From positions 1 to 9,060 of the forward strand of contig DASXNV010000016.1 of NCBI GenBank assembly GCA_036494815.1: a stretch of 9,060 nt of DNA, read 5' to 3'. The position numbers and the translations under genes are program-made. Shown here piece after piece: positions 1 through 5,751 of the stretch. This stretch comes from Poindextera sp036494815. Its GTDB lineage: Bacteria > Pseudomonadota > Alphaproteobacteria > Caulobacterales > Caulobacteraceae. The notes beneath the pieces were generated by a model. That model saw only the letters and a program-made list of their open reading frames with translations. It was not told the DNA's origin and ran no database searches. Position 1 is the stretch's first letter; each line of letters opens with the position of its first letter.

Positions 1-363
1 GTCCGCCGGCGCTGCGAGTGGGCCTATTATCTGGGCGAGGCCAGCGTGCGCGGGCGCGGCGTGGGCGCGGCGGTGGAACTGTTGGTGCTGGACCATGTGT
101 TCGGCCCGCTGGGTCTGAACAAGCTGTGGTGCGAGGTGCTGCTGGAGAACGAGCCGGTCTGGAGGCTGCACGAATCCTTCGGTTTCGTGCGCGAGGCGCA
201 TTATCGCGATCATGTATGGAAAGAAGGCCGGTTTCAGGACGTGGTCGGCCTGGGCCTGCTGGCCGCCGACTGGGCCAAGGCCCGCCAGGCCTGCGCTGAA
301 CGCCTGCTGCAGAAGGGCTACGGCCCTGGTGAACTCAGCCTTGTGAGCGTGGGCCCAACATGA
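1..363 (+). CDS. pseH: PseH-like GNAT N-acetyltransferase, 3' part (5' end outside window)
   Basis: Frame 1 is open from the first base to a TGA at 361-363, giving the last 120 residues of a GNAT-fold acetyltransferase. Visible are EWAYYLGEAS (residues 6-15 of the fragment), then RGRGVGAAVE, the R-x-x-G-x-G/A acetyl-CoA pyrophosphate loop, then LGLNKLWCEVLLENEPVWRL and HESFGFVREAHYRDH, the usual GNAT C-terminal strand and helix. The family reaction in the pseudaminic acid pathway is transfer of acetyl from acetyl-CoA to the 4-amino group of UDP-4-amino-4,6-dideoxy-N-acetyl-beta-L-altrosamine (step 3, cytoplasm). The PseH assignment rests on this C-terminal pattern plus direct coupling to pseI, whose ATG overlaps this stop (ATGA at 360-363). 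Alone, the fragment could be another sugar or ribosomal-type GNAT; the context makes PseH (called FlmH in Caulobacter) much more likely. The internal ATG at 46 is not a start, because the frame and the fold extend upstream of it. Confidence 0.85.
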   Translation, partial: VRRRCEWAYYLGEASVRGRGVGAAVELLVLDHVFGPLGLNKLWCEVLLENEPVWRLHESFGFVREAHYRDHVWKEGRFQDVVGLGLLAADWAKARQACAERLLQKGYGPGELSLVSVGPT

Positions 364-1409
364 CGAAACCCTTCGCCATCGCCGGCCGCGCCATCGGCCC
401 GGACCAACCGCCCTATGTGATCGCCGAAATGTCGGGCAACCATAATGGCGACATTCAGCGCGCCTTCGCCCTGATCGAGGCGGCCGCCGAGGCCGGGGCC
501 GACGCGGTCAAGCTGCAGACCTACACCGCCGACACCATCACCATCGACCACGATGGGCCGGGCTTTCTGATCGAGGGTGGCCTGTGGGACGGCCGGCGGC
601 TTTATGAACTCTACCAGGAAGCCCACACCCCCTGGGACTGGCATCCGCGATTGTTCGACAAGGCGCGGCAGATGGGCATCACCGCGTTCAGCTCACCTTT
701 CGATCCGACCGCCGTAGCGTTCCTGGATGGCCTCGGCGCGCCAGCCTTCAAGGTCGCCTCGTTCGAGCTGGTGGACACGCCGCTGATCGGCTGCATGGCC
801 CGCACCGGCAAGCCCCTGATCATGTCCACAGGCCTGGCCTCGCCCGAAGACATCACCGACGCGGTCGCCGCGGCCCGGGCCGAGGGCGGCCAGGATATCG
901 TGCTCCTGCACTGCACCAGCGGCTATCCGACCCCGCCCTCGCAGATGCACCTGCGCACCATGGCCGACCTGGGCGCCGCGCACGCAACCCATGTGGGCCT
1001 GTCCGACCACAGCATGGGCACGGCGGTGTCGGTGGCGGCGGTGGCGCTGGGCGCCTGCGTCATCGAAAAACACTTCACCCTGGCCCGCGCCGACGGCGGC
1101 CCGGACTCGGCCTTTTCGCTGGAACCCGACGAACTGGCCCGCCTGGTCACAGACTGCCGAAGCGCCTGGGAGGCGCTTGGCGGGATCCACTACGAAGAAG
1201 TCGAGGCCGAAAAAGCCAGCCGGGAGCACCGCCGCTCGCTCTATGTGGTGGCCGACGTAGCCGCTGGTGAACCGCTCACCGACGCCAATGTGCGCTCGAT
1301 CCGACCGGGGTTCGGCCTGGCGCCCAAGCATCTGTTCGAGGTGCTGGGGCGCAAGGCTGCGCGGGATCTTAAGCGCGGAGAGCCGCTGGCGTGGGAGCTG
1401 GTGGAATAA
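360..1409 (+). CDS. pseI: Pseudaminic acid synthase PseI (NeuB family)
   Basis: A 349-residue, full-length NeuB-family synthase. It condenses 2,4-diacetamido-2,4,6-trideoxy-L-altrose with phosphoenolpyruvate to give pseudaminic acid (step 5, cytoplasm). The TIM barrel spans about residues 15-270. It opens with VIAEMSGNHNG (20-30), the Met-Ser-x-Asn form typical of PseI rather than sialic acid NeuB. KLQTYTADTIT (51-61), PWDWHPRLFD (91-100) and FSSPFD (110-115) follow. His217 in LSDHS and His238 in EKHFT match the metal-binding histidines of NeuB and keep the same 21-residue spacing. A C-terminal SAF/antifreeze-like domain covers about 288-349 and contains RPGFGLAPKHL (315-325), whose arginine reaches the partner active site in the known dimer. 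The start overlaps the pseH stop by 4 bases, implying translational coupling. No key residue is missing. A legionaminic acid synthase is the main alternative and fits the motifs less well. Confidence 0.93.
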   Translation: MTKPFAIAGRAIGPDQPPYVIAEMSGNHNGDIQRAFALIEAAAEAGADAVKLQTYTADTITIDHDGPGFLIEGGLWDGRRLYELYQEAHTPWDWHPRLFDKARQMGITAFSSPFDPTAVAFLDGLGAPAFKVASFELVDTPLIGCMARTGKPLIMSTGLASPEDITDAVAAARAEGGQDIVLLHCTSGYPTPPSQMHLRTMADLGAAHATHVGLSDHSMGTAVSVAAVALGACVIEKHFTLARADGGPDSAFSLEPDELARLVTDCRSAWEALGGIHYEEVEAEKASREHRRSLYVVADVAAGEPLTDANVRSIRPGFGLAPKHLFEVLGRKAARDLKRGEPLAWELVE

Positions 1410-1443
1410 GCGCGCTTGCTGCGGGCGTCGCCGACCCGGCTGG

Positions 1444-1461
1444 CGCCGCCGTTCCGCGGCG
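1444..1461. terminator. GC-rich stem-loop between convergent pseI and pseG
   Basis: In the 67-base gap between the two convergent stops, CGCCGC (1444-1449) and GCGGCG (1456-1461) form a 6-bp stem with a 6-base loop. There is no T tract on either side, so it lacks the full signature of an intrinsic terminator. It may help end transcription from both directions, but in DNA this GC-rich such a stem can also arise by chance. Nothing else was recognised in the gap. Confidence 0.25.
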
Positions 1462-1476
1462 GGCGAAACCCGTAGG

Positions 1477-2511
1477 TCAGCTGATCGGCGCTAGCACCCG
1501 CTTGGCGACACGCTCCGCCCCCATCCCATCACACAGCGCCGCCGACGCTGCGCTCAGCGCCTTCAACCGCGCATCGTCCCCGCACAGCGCCTCGAACGTC
1601 CCCGCCAGCCGCGCCTCGAATCCCGCATCCGCCGCCTCCAGCACCACCGTCGCGCCGGCGGCCTCCAGAGCCGCTGCGTTGGCCCGCTGGTTGTCGGCCA
1701 GGACGGCGGTGATCGCCGGCAGGCCCAGGCAGCAGCGCTCCCAGGTGCTCGATCCGCCCGCGCCGATGGCGAGGTCCGCCGCCGCGGTCAGGGCCGACAT
1801 AGCCTGGGTGCTGACGTGGATTTCCAGGCGCCGGTCATCCCTAGCCATGGCCAGGACCTGGTCCAGACCCACCGCACCGGCGCCCAGCACCACATCCACC
1901 TGGCGATCGCCCAGCACGGGCCGCAAGGCGCGCAAAACTCGCGCCGTGATCCCGTCGAGATCGGTCAGGCCCATGGCCACCAGCACCCGCGACACCCCCG
2001 CCTGCACGCCACGCCGCATCAGGGCGATCTCACGCAGGTCGCGAAAGGCCGGCCGGATCAGGGTGAAGGCCGCGCCGGTCAGCGCCGCCACCCCCGGGTA
2101 ATCGCCCTCGGTTCGGCCGAAGTTGGAATCCAGCACCAGATCAGCGTCATGGACCCGCCTCAGGTCGTCGATGGCCAGCAGCCGGCCGGCGGCTTGGCGC
2201 AGCCGCCCTTCCTGCTCCGCCGAGACTTCGTAGTGATCAACCACCACCCAGGTCGGATTCCAGTCGCCGATGGCGACCAGTCCTGATTGAACCAGGGCCC
2301 GGGCGTCCTCACCGGAGCCCGCCAACCGCTCGATCTCCGGCCCAGCGAAGGCCCCCAGCACCTTGGCCGCCTCATCGCCTGCGGCGAAGGCGCAGGCCGC
2401 GCCCTTGGCCCGCAACGCGCCCGCCAGGGTCAGACAACGCATCACATGGCCGCCGCCCACAAGTGGGCCGGCGTCGGCCAGGAACAGGATGCGCTGGACG
2501 GAGGGGCTCAC
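1477..2511 (-). CDS. pseG: UDP-2,4-diacetamido-2,4,6-trideoxy-beta-L-altropyranose hydrolase PseG
   Basis: A 344-residue GT-B-fold hydrolase related to MurG. It removes UDP from UDP-2,4-diacetamido-2,4,6-trideoxy-beta-L-altropyranose, supplying the free sugar used by PseI (step 4, cytoplasm). The N-terminal domain has the glycine loop GGGHVMRC (19-26); His22 corresponds to the catalytic histidine of characterised PseG. VVVDHYEVS (89-97) and LLAIDDLRR (111-119) follow. The C-terminal nucleotide-binding domain has VLVAMGLTD (176-184), where the common GG-S-D appears as G-L-T-D, and GAGGSSTWERCCLGLP (250-265). The start is GTG at 2511: an in-frame TAA lies at 2518-2520 and the first internal ATG falls inside the catalytic loop. 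No clear Shine-Dalgarno precedes it. It runs against pseI, although the two enzymes catalyse successive steps; the Caulobacter counterpart is known as FlmD. Confidence 0.9.
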   Translation of the reverse strand: MSPSVQRILFLADAGPLVGGGHVMRCLTLAGALRAKGAACAFAAGDEAAKVLGAFAGPEIERLAGSGEDARALVQSGLVAIGDWNPTWVVVDHYEVSAEQEGRLRQAAGRLLAIDDLRRVHDADLVLDSNFGRTEGDYPGVAALTGAAFTLIRPAFRDLREIALMRRGVQAGVSRVLVAMGLTDLDGITARVLRALRPVLGDRQVDVVLGAGAVGLDQVLAMARDDRRLEIHVSTQAMSALTAAADLAIGAGGSSTWERCCLGLPAITAVLADNQRANAAALEAAGATVVLEAADAGFEARLAGTFEALCGDDARLKALSAASAALCDGMGAERVAKRVLAPIS

Positions 2512-2596
2512 GGTCGGTTAGCGGATAGTGGAATCATCATTACATAGTCTGCCTCAGCTTATCGCCGCTGTCGGCGACCACGTTCGAAAGCCCGCC
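2512..2596. promoter_or_regulatory. Divergent pseG/trxB intergenic region
   Basis: These 85 bases must hold the start signals of both divergent genes, as neither has an upstream partner on its strand here. Seen directly: a perfect hairpin TCGCCG-CTGT-CGGCGA at 2562-2577, ending 19 bases before the trxB ATG, and one GAATC (2531-2535), a GANTC site that CcrM would methylate if the organism belongs to the Caulobacter group. No convincing -35/-10 pair was found for either direction. The Shine-Dalgarno for trxB is weak (GAAAG near 2586-2590). Confidence 0.35.
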
Positions 2597-3607
2597 ATGT
2601 CCAACTCCGCCTCGCCCCGCAAAGTCCGCTGCGCCATCATTGGTTCCGGCCCCGCCGGCTATACCGCCGCCATCTACGCTGCGCGCGCCATGCTGGAACC
2701 GGTGCTGATCGCCGGCATCCAGCCCGGCGGCCAGCTGACCATCACCACCGACGTGGAGAACTATCCGGGCTTTTCCGATGTGATCCAAGGCCCGTGGCTG
2801 ATGGACCAGATGCGCGCCCAGGCCGAGCATGTGGGAACCGAGTTCGTCGGCGACATCGTCATGAAGGCTGACCTGTCCCAGCGCCCATTCCGCCTGGAGT
2901 GCGATTCCGGCGCCGTGTTCCTGGCCGAGACCCTGATCATCGCCACCGGCGCCCAGGCCAAGTGGCTGGGCCTGCCCTCAGAGCAGACCTTCCAGGGCTT
3001 TGGCGTCTCGGCCTGCGCCACCTGCGACGGCTTCTTCTATCGCGGCAAGGAAGTGGTGGTGGTCGGCGGCGGCAACACCGCCGTCGAGGAGGCGCTGTTC
3101 CTGACCAATTTCGCCTCCAAGGTCACGGTGATCCATCGCCGCGACGAGTTTCGCGCCGAGCGCATCCTGCAACAGCGCCTGTTCGCCAATCCGAAGATCG
3201 AGGTGGTGTGGGACACCGGCATTGAAGAAGTGGTGGGGACCACCGCCCCCCTGGGCGTGACCGGCGTGCGGGTGCGAAACCTGAAGACCGACCTGGTCAG
3301 CGAAATCGCCTGCGACGGCTTCTTCGTCGCCATTGGCCACGCCCCGTCGTCCGAGCTGTTCCAAGGCCAACTGGAAACTCACGCCGGCGGCTATCTGAAA
3401 GTGGTTCCGGGCACGGCCGCCACCGCCATCCCCGGGGTCTGGGCCGCCGGTGACGTCACCGACGATATCTATCGCCAGGCTGTGACCGCAGCGGGCATGG
3501 GCTGTATGGCCGCGCTGGAAGCCGTGCGCTTCCTGGCCGAAGAGGACCACAAGGCCGCTCACCACCCGATCAGCCATCAAGAAGCGCAGAAGATCGGCAC
3601 CTGGTGA
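2597..3607 (+). CDS. trxB: Thioredoxin reductase (NADPH)
   Basis: A 336-residue, low-molecular-weight type thioredoxin reductase, a cytoplasmic FAD enzyme that passes electrons from NADPH to thioredoxin. Domains in order: FAD-binding Rossmann part with GSGPAG (16-21), PGGQLTITTDVENYPGF (43-59) and ATGA (116-119); the inserted NADPH domain with the redox-active disulfide CATC (140-143, followed by DG) and GGGNTAVEEA (157-166), then HRRDEFRA (180-187), whose arginines read the 2'-phosphate of NADPH; and the C-terminal FAD part with AAGDVTD (283-289) and RQAVTAAGMGCMAA (293-306). Length and residues are standard. The ATG at 2597 puts ten residues before the first strand, as in most homologues. 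An in-frame GTG at 2528 would add 23 unrelated residues and was not chosen. It stands between the Pse and NAD genes with no functional link visible beyond pyridine nucleotide use. Confidence 0.96.
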   Translation: MSNSASPRKVRCAIIGSGPAGYTAAIYAARAMLEPVLIAGIQPGGQLTITTDVENYPGFSDVIQGPWLMDQMRAQAEHVGTEFVGDIVMKADLSQRPFRLECDSGAVFLAETLIIATGAQAKWLGLPSEQTFQGFGVSACATCDGFFYRGKEVVVVGGGNTAVEEALFLTNFASKVTVIHRRDEFRAERILQQRLFANPKIEVVWDTGIEEVVGTTAPLGVTGVRVRNLKTDLVSEIACDGFFVAIGHAPSSELFQGQLETHAGGYLKVVPGTAATAIPGVWAAGDVTDDIYRQAVTAAGMGCMAALEAVRFLAEEDHKAAHHPISHQEAQKIGTW

Positions 3608-3693
3608 AGACAAGCCTAGTTCGCTGATCCGGCTTCGGAATCACGAGAACTGCCTGTGCCTTAGTCACCACACGCTCAAAATCGTGATCTCGC

Positions 3694-3706
3694 CGACGTA
3701 ACGTCG
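3694..3706. repeat. 13-bp perfect palindrome CGACGTAACGTCG
   Basis: Arms CGACGT and ACGTCG meet around a single central A, 86 bases after the trxB stop and about 150 before nadA. As DNA it looks like a dimeric protein-binding site; as RNA it could form a 5-bp hairpin with a TAA loop. No T tract follows, so it is not a good terminator. It is unrelated in sequence to the TGCTCA-type repeats nearer nadA, and no regulator can be assigned. Confidence 0.3.
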
Positions 3707-3776
3707 CTCTTCCCATCAGGCCGCACCCGGACTATATGTGAGTGACCTTATGCTCAAAGATAGCAAAAGGTGAGGG

Positions 3777-3809
3777 ACGCCGGCTCCAGATTCGGGGCGC
3801 GGCGTTTTT
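3777..3809 (+). terminator. Terminator-like hairpin with T5 tract just upstream of nadA
   Basis: Reading the + strand, ACGCCG (3777-3782) pairs with CGGCGT (3800-3805), and GCTCC (3783-3787) pairs with GGGGC (3794-3798) including one G-U. The single G at 3799 is bulged, and the loop is AGATTC (3788-3793). TTTTT at 3805-3809 follows directly. This is an 11-bp GC-rich stem plus T tract, the form of an intrinsic terminator. It could end trxB transcripts, being 170 bases past that stop, or act as an attenuator in the nadA leader. The latter is attractive because only 42 bases remain before nadA, and no reasonable -35/-10 pair fits there. Confidence 0.6.
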
Positions 3810-3822
3810 ACAGGACCCCGAA

Positions 3823-3839
3823 ATGCTCACTTTGAGCAT
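3823..3839. promoter_or_regulatory. 17-bp palindromic operator candidate before nadA
   Basis: ATGCTCA-CTT-TGAGCAT is a perfect 7-bp dyad with a 3-base spacer, one base upstream of the AAGGAGG ribosome-binding sequence. Its size and symmetry suit a dimeric winged-helix repressor. A bound protein here would block elongation or initiation. In RNA, the same dyad could form a small hairpin abutting the Shine-Dalgarno. A weaker copy lies at 3750-3766. The regulator is unknown; the MarR-type protein encoded at the end of this operon is a candidate. Confidence 0.55.
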
Positions 3840-3840
3840 A

Positions 3841-3846
3841 AGGAGG
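3841..3846 (+). promoter_or_regulatory. Strong Shine-Dalgarno AGGAGG of nadA
   Basis: AGGAGG ends five bases before the ATG at 3852. It is the clearest ribosome-binding site in the window and fixes the nadA start. Its first bases belong to the right arm of the 14-bp inverted repeat ending at 3843, so RNA pairing with the left arm would partly cover it. Confidence 0.8.
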
Positions 3847-3851
3847 ATGAC

Positions 3852-4937
3852 ATGGCGGACGGGTTCGCATCCTTGGCCTTCACACCCGATGTCGATCGGG
3901 CGACGTCTCCCATTTGGGAGAAGATCAAGAGCCGGGTCACGCCGCTGGAATGGCGGCTGCAGGCGCCGCTGATCGCCGCGATCAACGATCTGAAAAAGCA
4001 GAAAAATGCGGTGATCCTGGCGCACAACTACATGACGCCGGAGATCTTCCACGGGGTCGGCGACTTCGTCGGCGACAGCCTGGCCCTGGCCCGCGAGGCG
4101 GCCAAGTGCGACGCTGCGGTGATCGTCCAGGCCGGGGTCCACTTCATGGCCGAGACCTCCAAGGTCCTCTGCCCCGACAAGACCATCCTGATCCCCGATC
4201 CCCTGGCCGGCTGCTCCCTGGCCTCGTCCATCACGGGCGCCGATGTGCGGCTGATCAAGCAACGTTATCCGGGCCTGCCGGTGGTCACCTATGTCAACAC
4301 CACCGCCGAGGTGAAGGCCGAGACCGACATCTGCTGCACCAGCGCCAACGCCGTGCAGGTGGTCGAGCACATCGCCCGCGAATGGGGCGTCGATCGGGTG
4401 ATCCTGATCCCCGACGAATATCTGGCCCGCAACGTCGCCCGCCAGACCGGGATCGGCATCATCGCCTGGCAGGGCCGCTGCGAGGTGCATGAGCGCTTCA
4501 ATCGCGAAGACATCCTGGAACTGCGCGCCGCCTATCCGGGGGCCGAGATCCTGGCCCACCCGGAATGTCCGACCGAGGTCCTGGAAGAGGCCGATTTCGC
4601 CGGCTCCACCGCAGCCATGAACGACTACGTCATGCAGCGCAAACCGCGCCAGGTGGTGCTGATCACCGAATGCTCCATGGCCGACAATGTCGCCTGCGAC
4701 GCACCCGACACCGAGTTCGTGCGCCCCTGCAACCTTTGCCCGCACATGAAGCGCATCAGCCTGGAAAACATCCATCAGGCCCTGCTCTACGACCGCTTCG
4801 AGGTGAAGGTCGATGCGGCCGTCGCCGAGCGCGCGCGCCTGGCCGTAACGCGGATGATCGCAATGCCGCCCCTGGCCGTCCCTGCCCGCTACGACCTGGT
4901 CAAGGCGCGCCACCATGTCGATGTGGAACTGATCTAG
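3852..4937 (+). CDS. nadA: Quinolinate synthase NadA
   Basis: A 361-residue [4Fe-4S] quinolinate synthase that condenses iminoaspartate (from NadB) with dihydroxyacetone phosphate to quinolinate in the cytoplasm. Three pseudo-repeated domains are recognisable by motifs: ILAHNYMTPEIF (55-66) and DFVGDSLALA (71-80); MAETSKVLCPDK (99-110) with PDPLAGCSLA (116-125); IPDEYLARNVA (186-196), WQGRCEVHERF (206-216), HPECP (236-240) and TECSMADNVA (272-281); then PCNLCPHMK (292-300). The likely cluster ligands are Cys121, Cys210 and Cys296, matching the three conserved positions of the family; Cys293 is an additional cysteine in the C-x-x-C. Length is normal for the long (E. coli-like) form. The AGGAGG at 3841-3846 supports the start. 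It is the first gene of a nadA-protease-nadB-nadC-regulator operon, and its leader carries the palindromes and hairpin described separately. Confidence 0.96.
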   Translation: MADGFASLAFTPDVDRATSPIWEKIKSRVTPLEWRLQAPLIAAINDLKKQKNAVILAHNYMTPEIFHGVGDFVGDSLALAREAAKCDAAVIVQAGVHFMAETSKVLCPDKTILIPDPLAGCSLASSITGADVRLIKQRYPGLPVVTYVNTTAEVKAETDICCTSANAVQVVEHIAREWGVDRVILIPDEYLARNVARQTGIGIIAWQGRCEVHERFNREDILELRAAYPGAEILAHPECPTEVLEEADFAGSTAAMNDYVMQRKPRQVVLITECSMADNVACDAPDTEFVRPCNLCPHMKRISLENIHQALLYDRFEVKVDAAVAERARLAVTRMIAMPPLAVPARYDLVKARHHVDVELI

Positions 4938-4944
4938 GCCCATC

Positions 4945-5751
4945 ATGACCCCCACGGACGAGAGCCTGCCCTCCGCCTCGGACGTCGAAAGACTTGGTCC
5001 TTGGGGCGCCGTGGCGGCGAGCGAACCCTTAAGTCCAGCGCCGGGACCGGTCGTCGAGCCGGCGCAACCGTCCCTCGCCTCTCAGATCGGCTGGGGCCTG
5101 GCCTCGACGGTGATTTTCGCCGCCTACCTTGGATGGAGCTGGGGTTGGGTCTATGCCGCCGCCGGCGTGCTGGGCATACTCGTGCACGAGCTGGGCCATC
5201 TGGCCGCCATCAACAGCCTGGGCTGCGGACCCGGCCGGATTCACATCATCCCCTTCTTTGGCGGCGCGGCCAGCATGCGCCGGACGCCGGACACCGAGTT
5301 CAAGGGCGTGCTGATCGCCCTGGCCGGTCCGGTCGCCGGCCTGGCCGCCGCCGCGCCCTTCTACCTGCTCTATGCGACCAGCAAAAATCCGATCTGGCTC
5401 AACGGCGTGCTGTTCATCGGCGGGCTGAACCTGCTCAATCTGGCTCCCGCCCCGCCGCTGGACGGCTCCAAGGCGCTAGGCCCGGCCCTGGCCTGGATTC
5501 ATCCCAATGTGGAGCGGGGGGTGATGATCGTGCTGGGCGCCTTGGGCGTCTGGTGGGCTGTGACTCACGGTCAGATCTTCATCGCCATCTTCATCGGCCT
5601 GGGCCTGACCCAGGCGGTCATGGGTCGGGCGCCCCGTCCGGCGGCTCGGCGCCTGACCACCAGGCAGTGGTTCATCTCCATCGGCCTGTGGCTCGTCGCC
5701 CTGGTCCTCTGCGCGGGCGTGACCTGGTCAGGCTTGGCGCAGAATGCGTGA
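4945..5751 (+). CDS. Site-2-type (M50 family) membrane zinc metalloprotease
   Basis: A 268-residue integral membrane protein. A non-hydrophobic, proline-rich N-terminal tail (about 1-47) precedes some six or seven hydrophobic stretches (near 50-64, 66-84, 121-144, 152-170, 190-206, 210-226 and 242-262). HELGH (81-85) within the second is the zinc site, with His81, Glu82 and His85. NLAPAPPLDG (165-174) supplies the third ligand, Asp173, in the family's second motif. IIPFFGGAASM (101-111) is also typical of this branch. No PDZ or CBS domain is present, so this is the compact form, not RseP. Such proteases cut transmembrane segments of regulators or membrane proteins; the substrate here is unknown. 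It begins 7 bases after the nadA stop and its 3' end overlaps the upstream nadB start, so it is embedded in the NAD operon. No signal peptide is seen. Catalytic residues are intact. Confidence 0.88.
   Translation: MTPTDESLPSASDVERLGPWGAVAASEPLSPAPGPVVEPAQPSLASQIGWGLASTVIFAAYLGWSWGWVYAAAGVLGILVHELGHLAAINSLGCGPGRIHIIPFFGGAASMRRTPDTEFKGVLIALAGPVAGLAAAAPFYLLYATSKNPIWLNGVLFIGGLNLLNLAPAPPLDGSKALGPALAWIHPNVERGVMIVLGALGVWWAVTHGQIFIAIFIGLGLTQAVMGRAPRPAARRLTTRQWFISIGLWLVALVLCAGVTWSGLAQNA

Larger units (their letters stand above)
3746..3843. repeat. Perfect 14-bp inverted repeat flanking the nadA leader hairpin
   Basis: CCTTATGCTCAAAG at 3746-3759 is exactly the reverse complement of CTTTGAGCATAAGG at 3830-3843, with 70 bases between. 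The left copy is also the first half of a degraded 17-bp palindrome (ATGCTCA-AAG-ATAGCAA, 3750-3766) with the same 3-base spacer as the perfect palindrome at 3823-3839. The two palindrome centres are 73 bases apart, close to seven helical turns. This could be a pair of operators on one DNA face, or a long RNA stem whose right arm includes AAGG at the edge of the nadA Shine-Dalgarno. The repeat is directly visible; its role is inference. Confidence 0.65.

Noticed and set aside
693..1331. 212-codon open frame on the - strand opposite pseI
   Set aside because: Overlaps pseI fully, with no motif and no ribosome-binding site.
2528..2596. Upstream GTG start for trxB adding 23 residues
   Set aside because: The extension has no counterpart in the family, would extend into the promoter region shared with pseG, and leaves only 16 bases to the pseG start. 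ATG 2597 gives the normal N-terminus.
3626..3642. Hairpin GATCCG-GCTT-CGG(A)ATC shortly after trxB as its terminator
   Set aside because: Only six pairs with a bulge and no T tract; the hairpin at 3777-3809 is a much better terminator.
3608..3851. Known NAD+ riboswitch class upstream of nadA
   Set aside because: The leader has structure, but I could not recognise the conserved core of a described NAD riboswitch. Without a covariance search it is reported only as a structured leader.
3732..4955. 407-codon open frame on the - strand opposite nadA
   Set aside because: It is entirely antisense to a confidently identified gene. The translation is rich in His, Gly, Asp and Gln with no recognisable fold, as expected from the complement of GC-rich codons.
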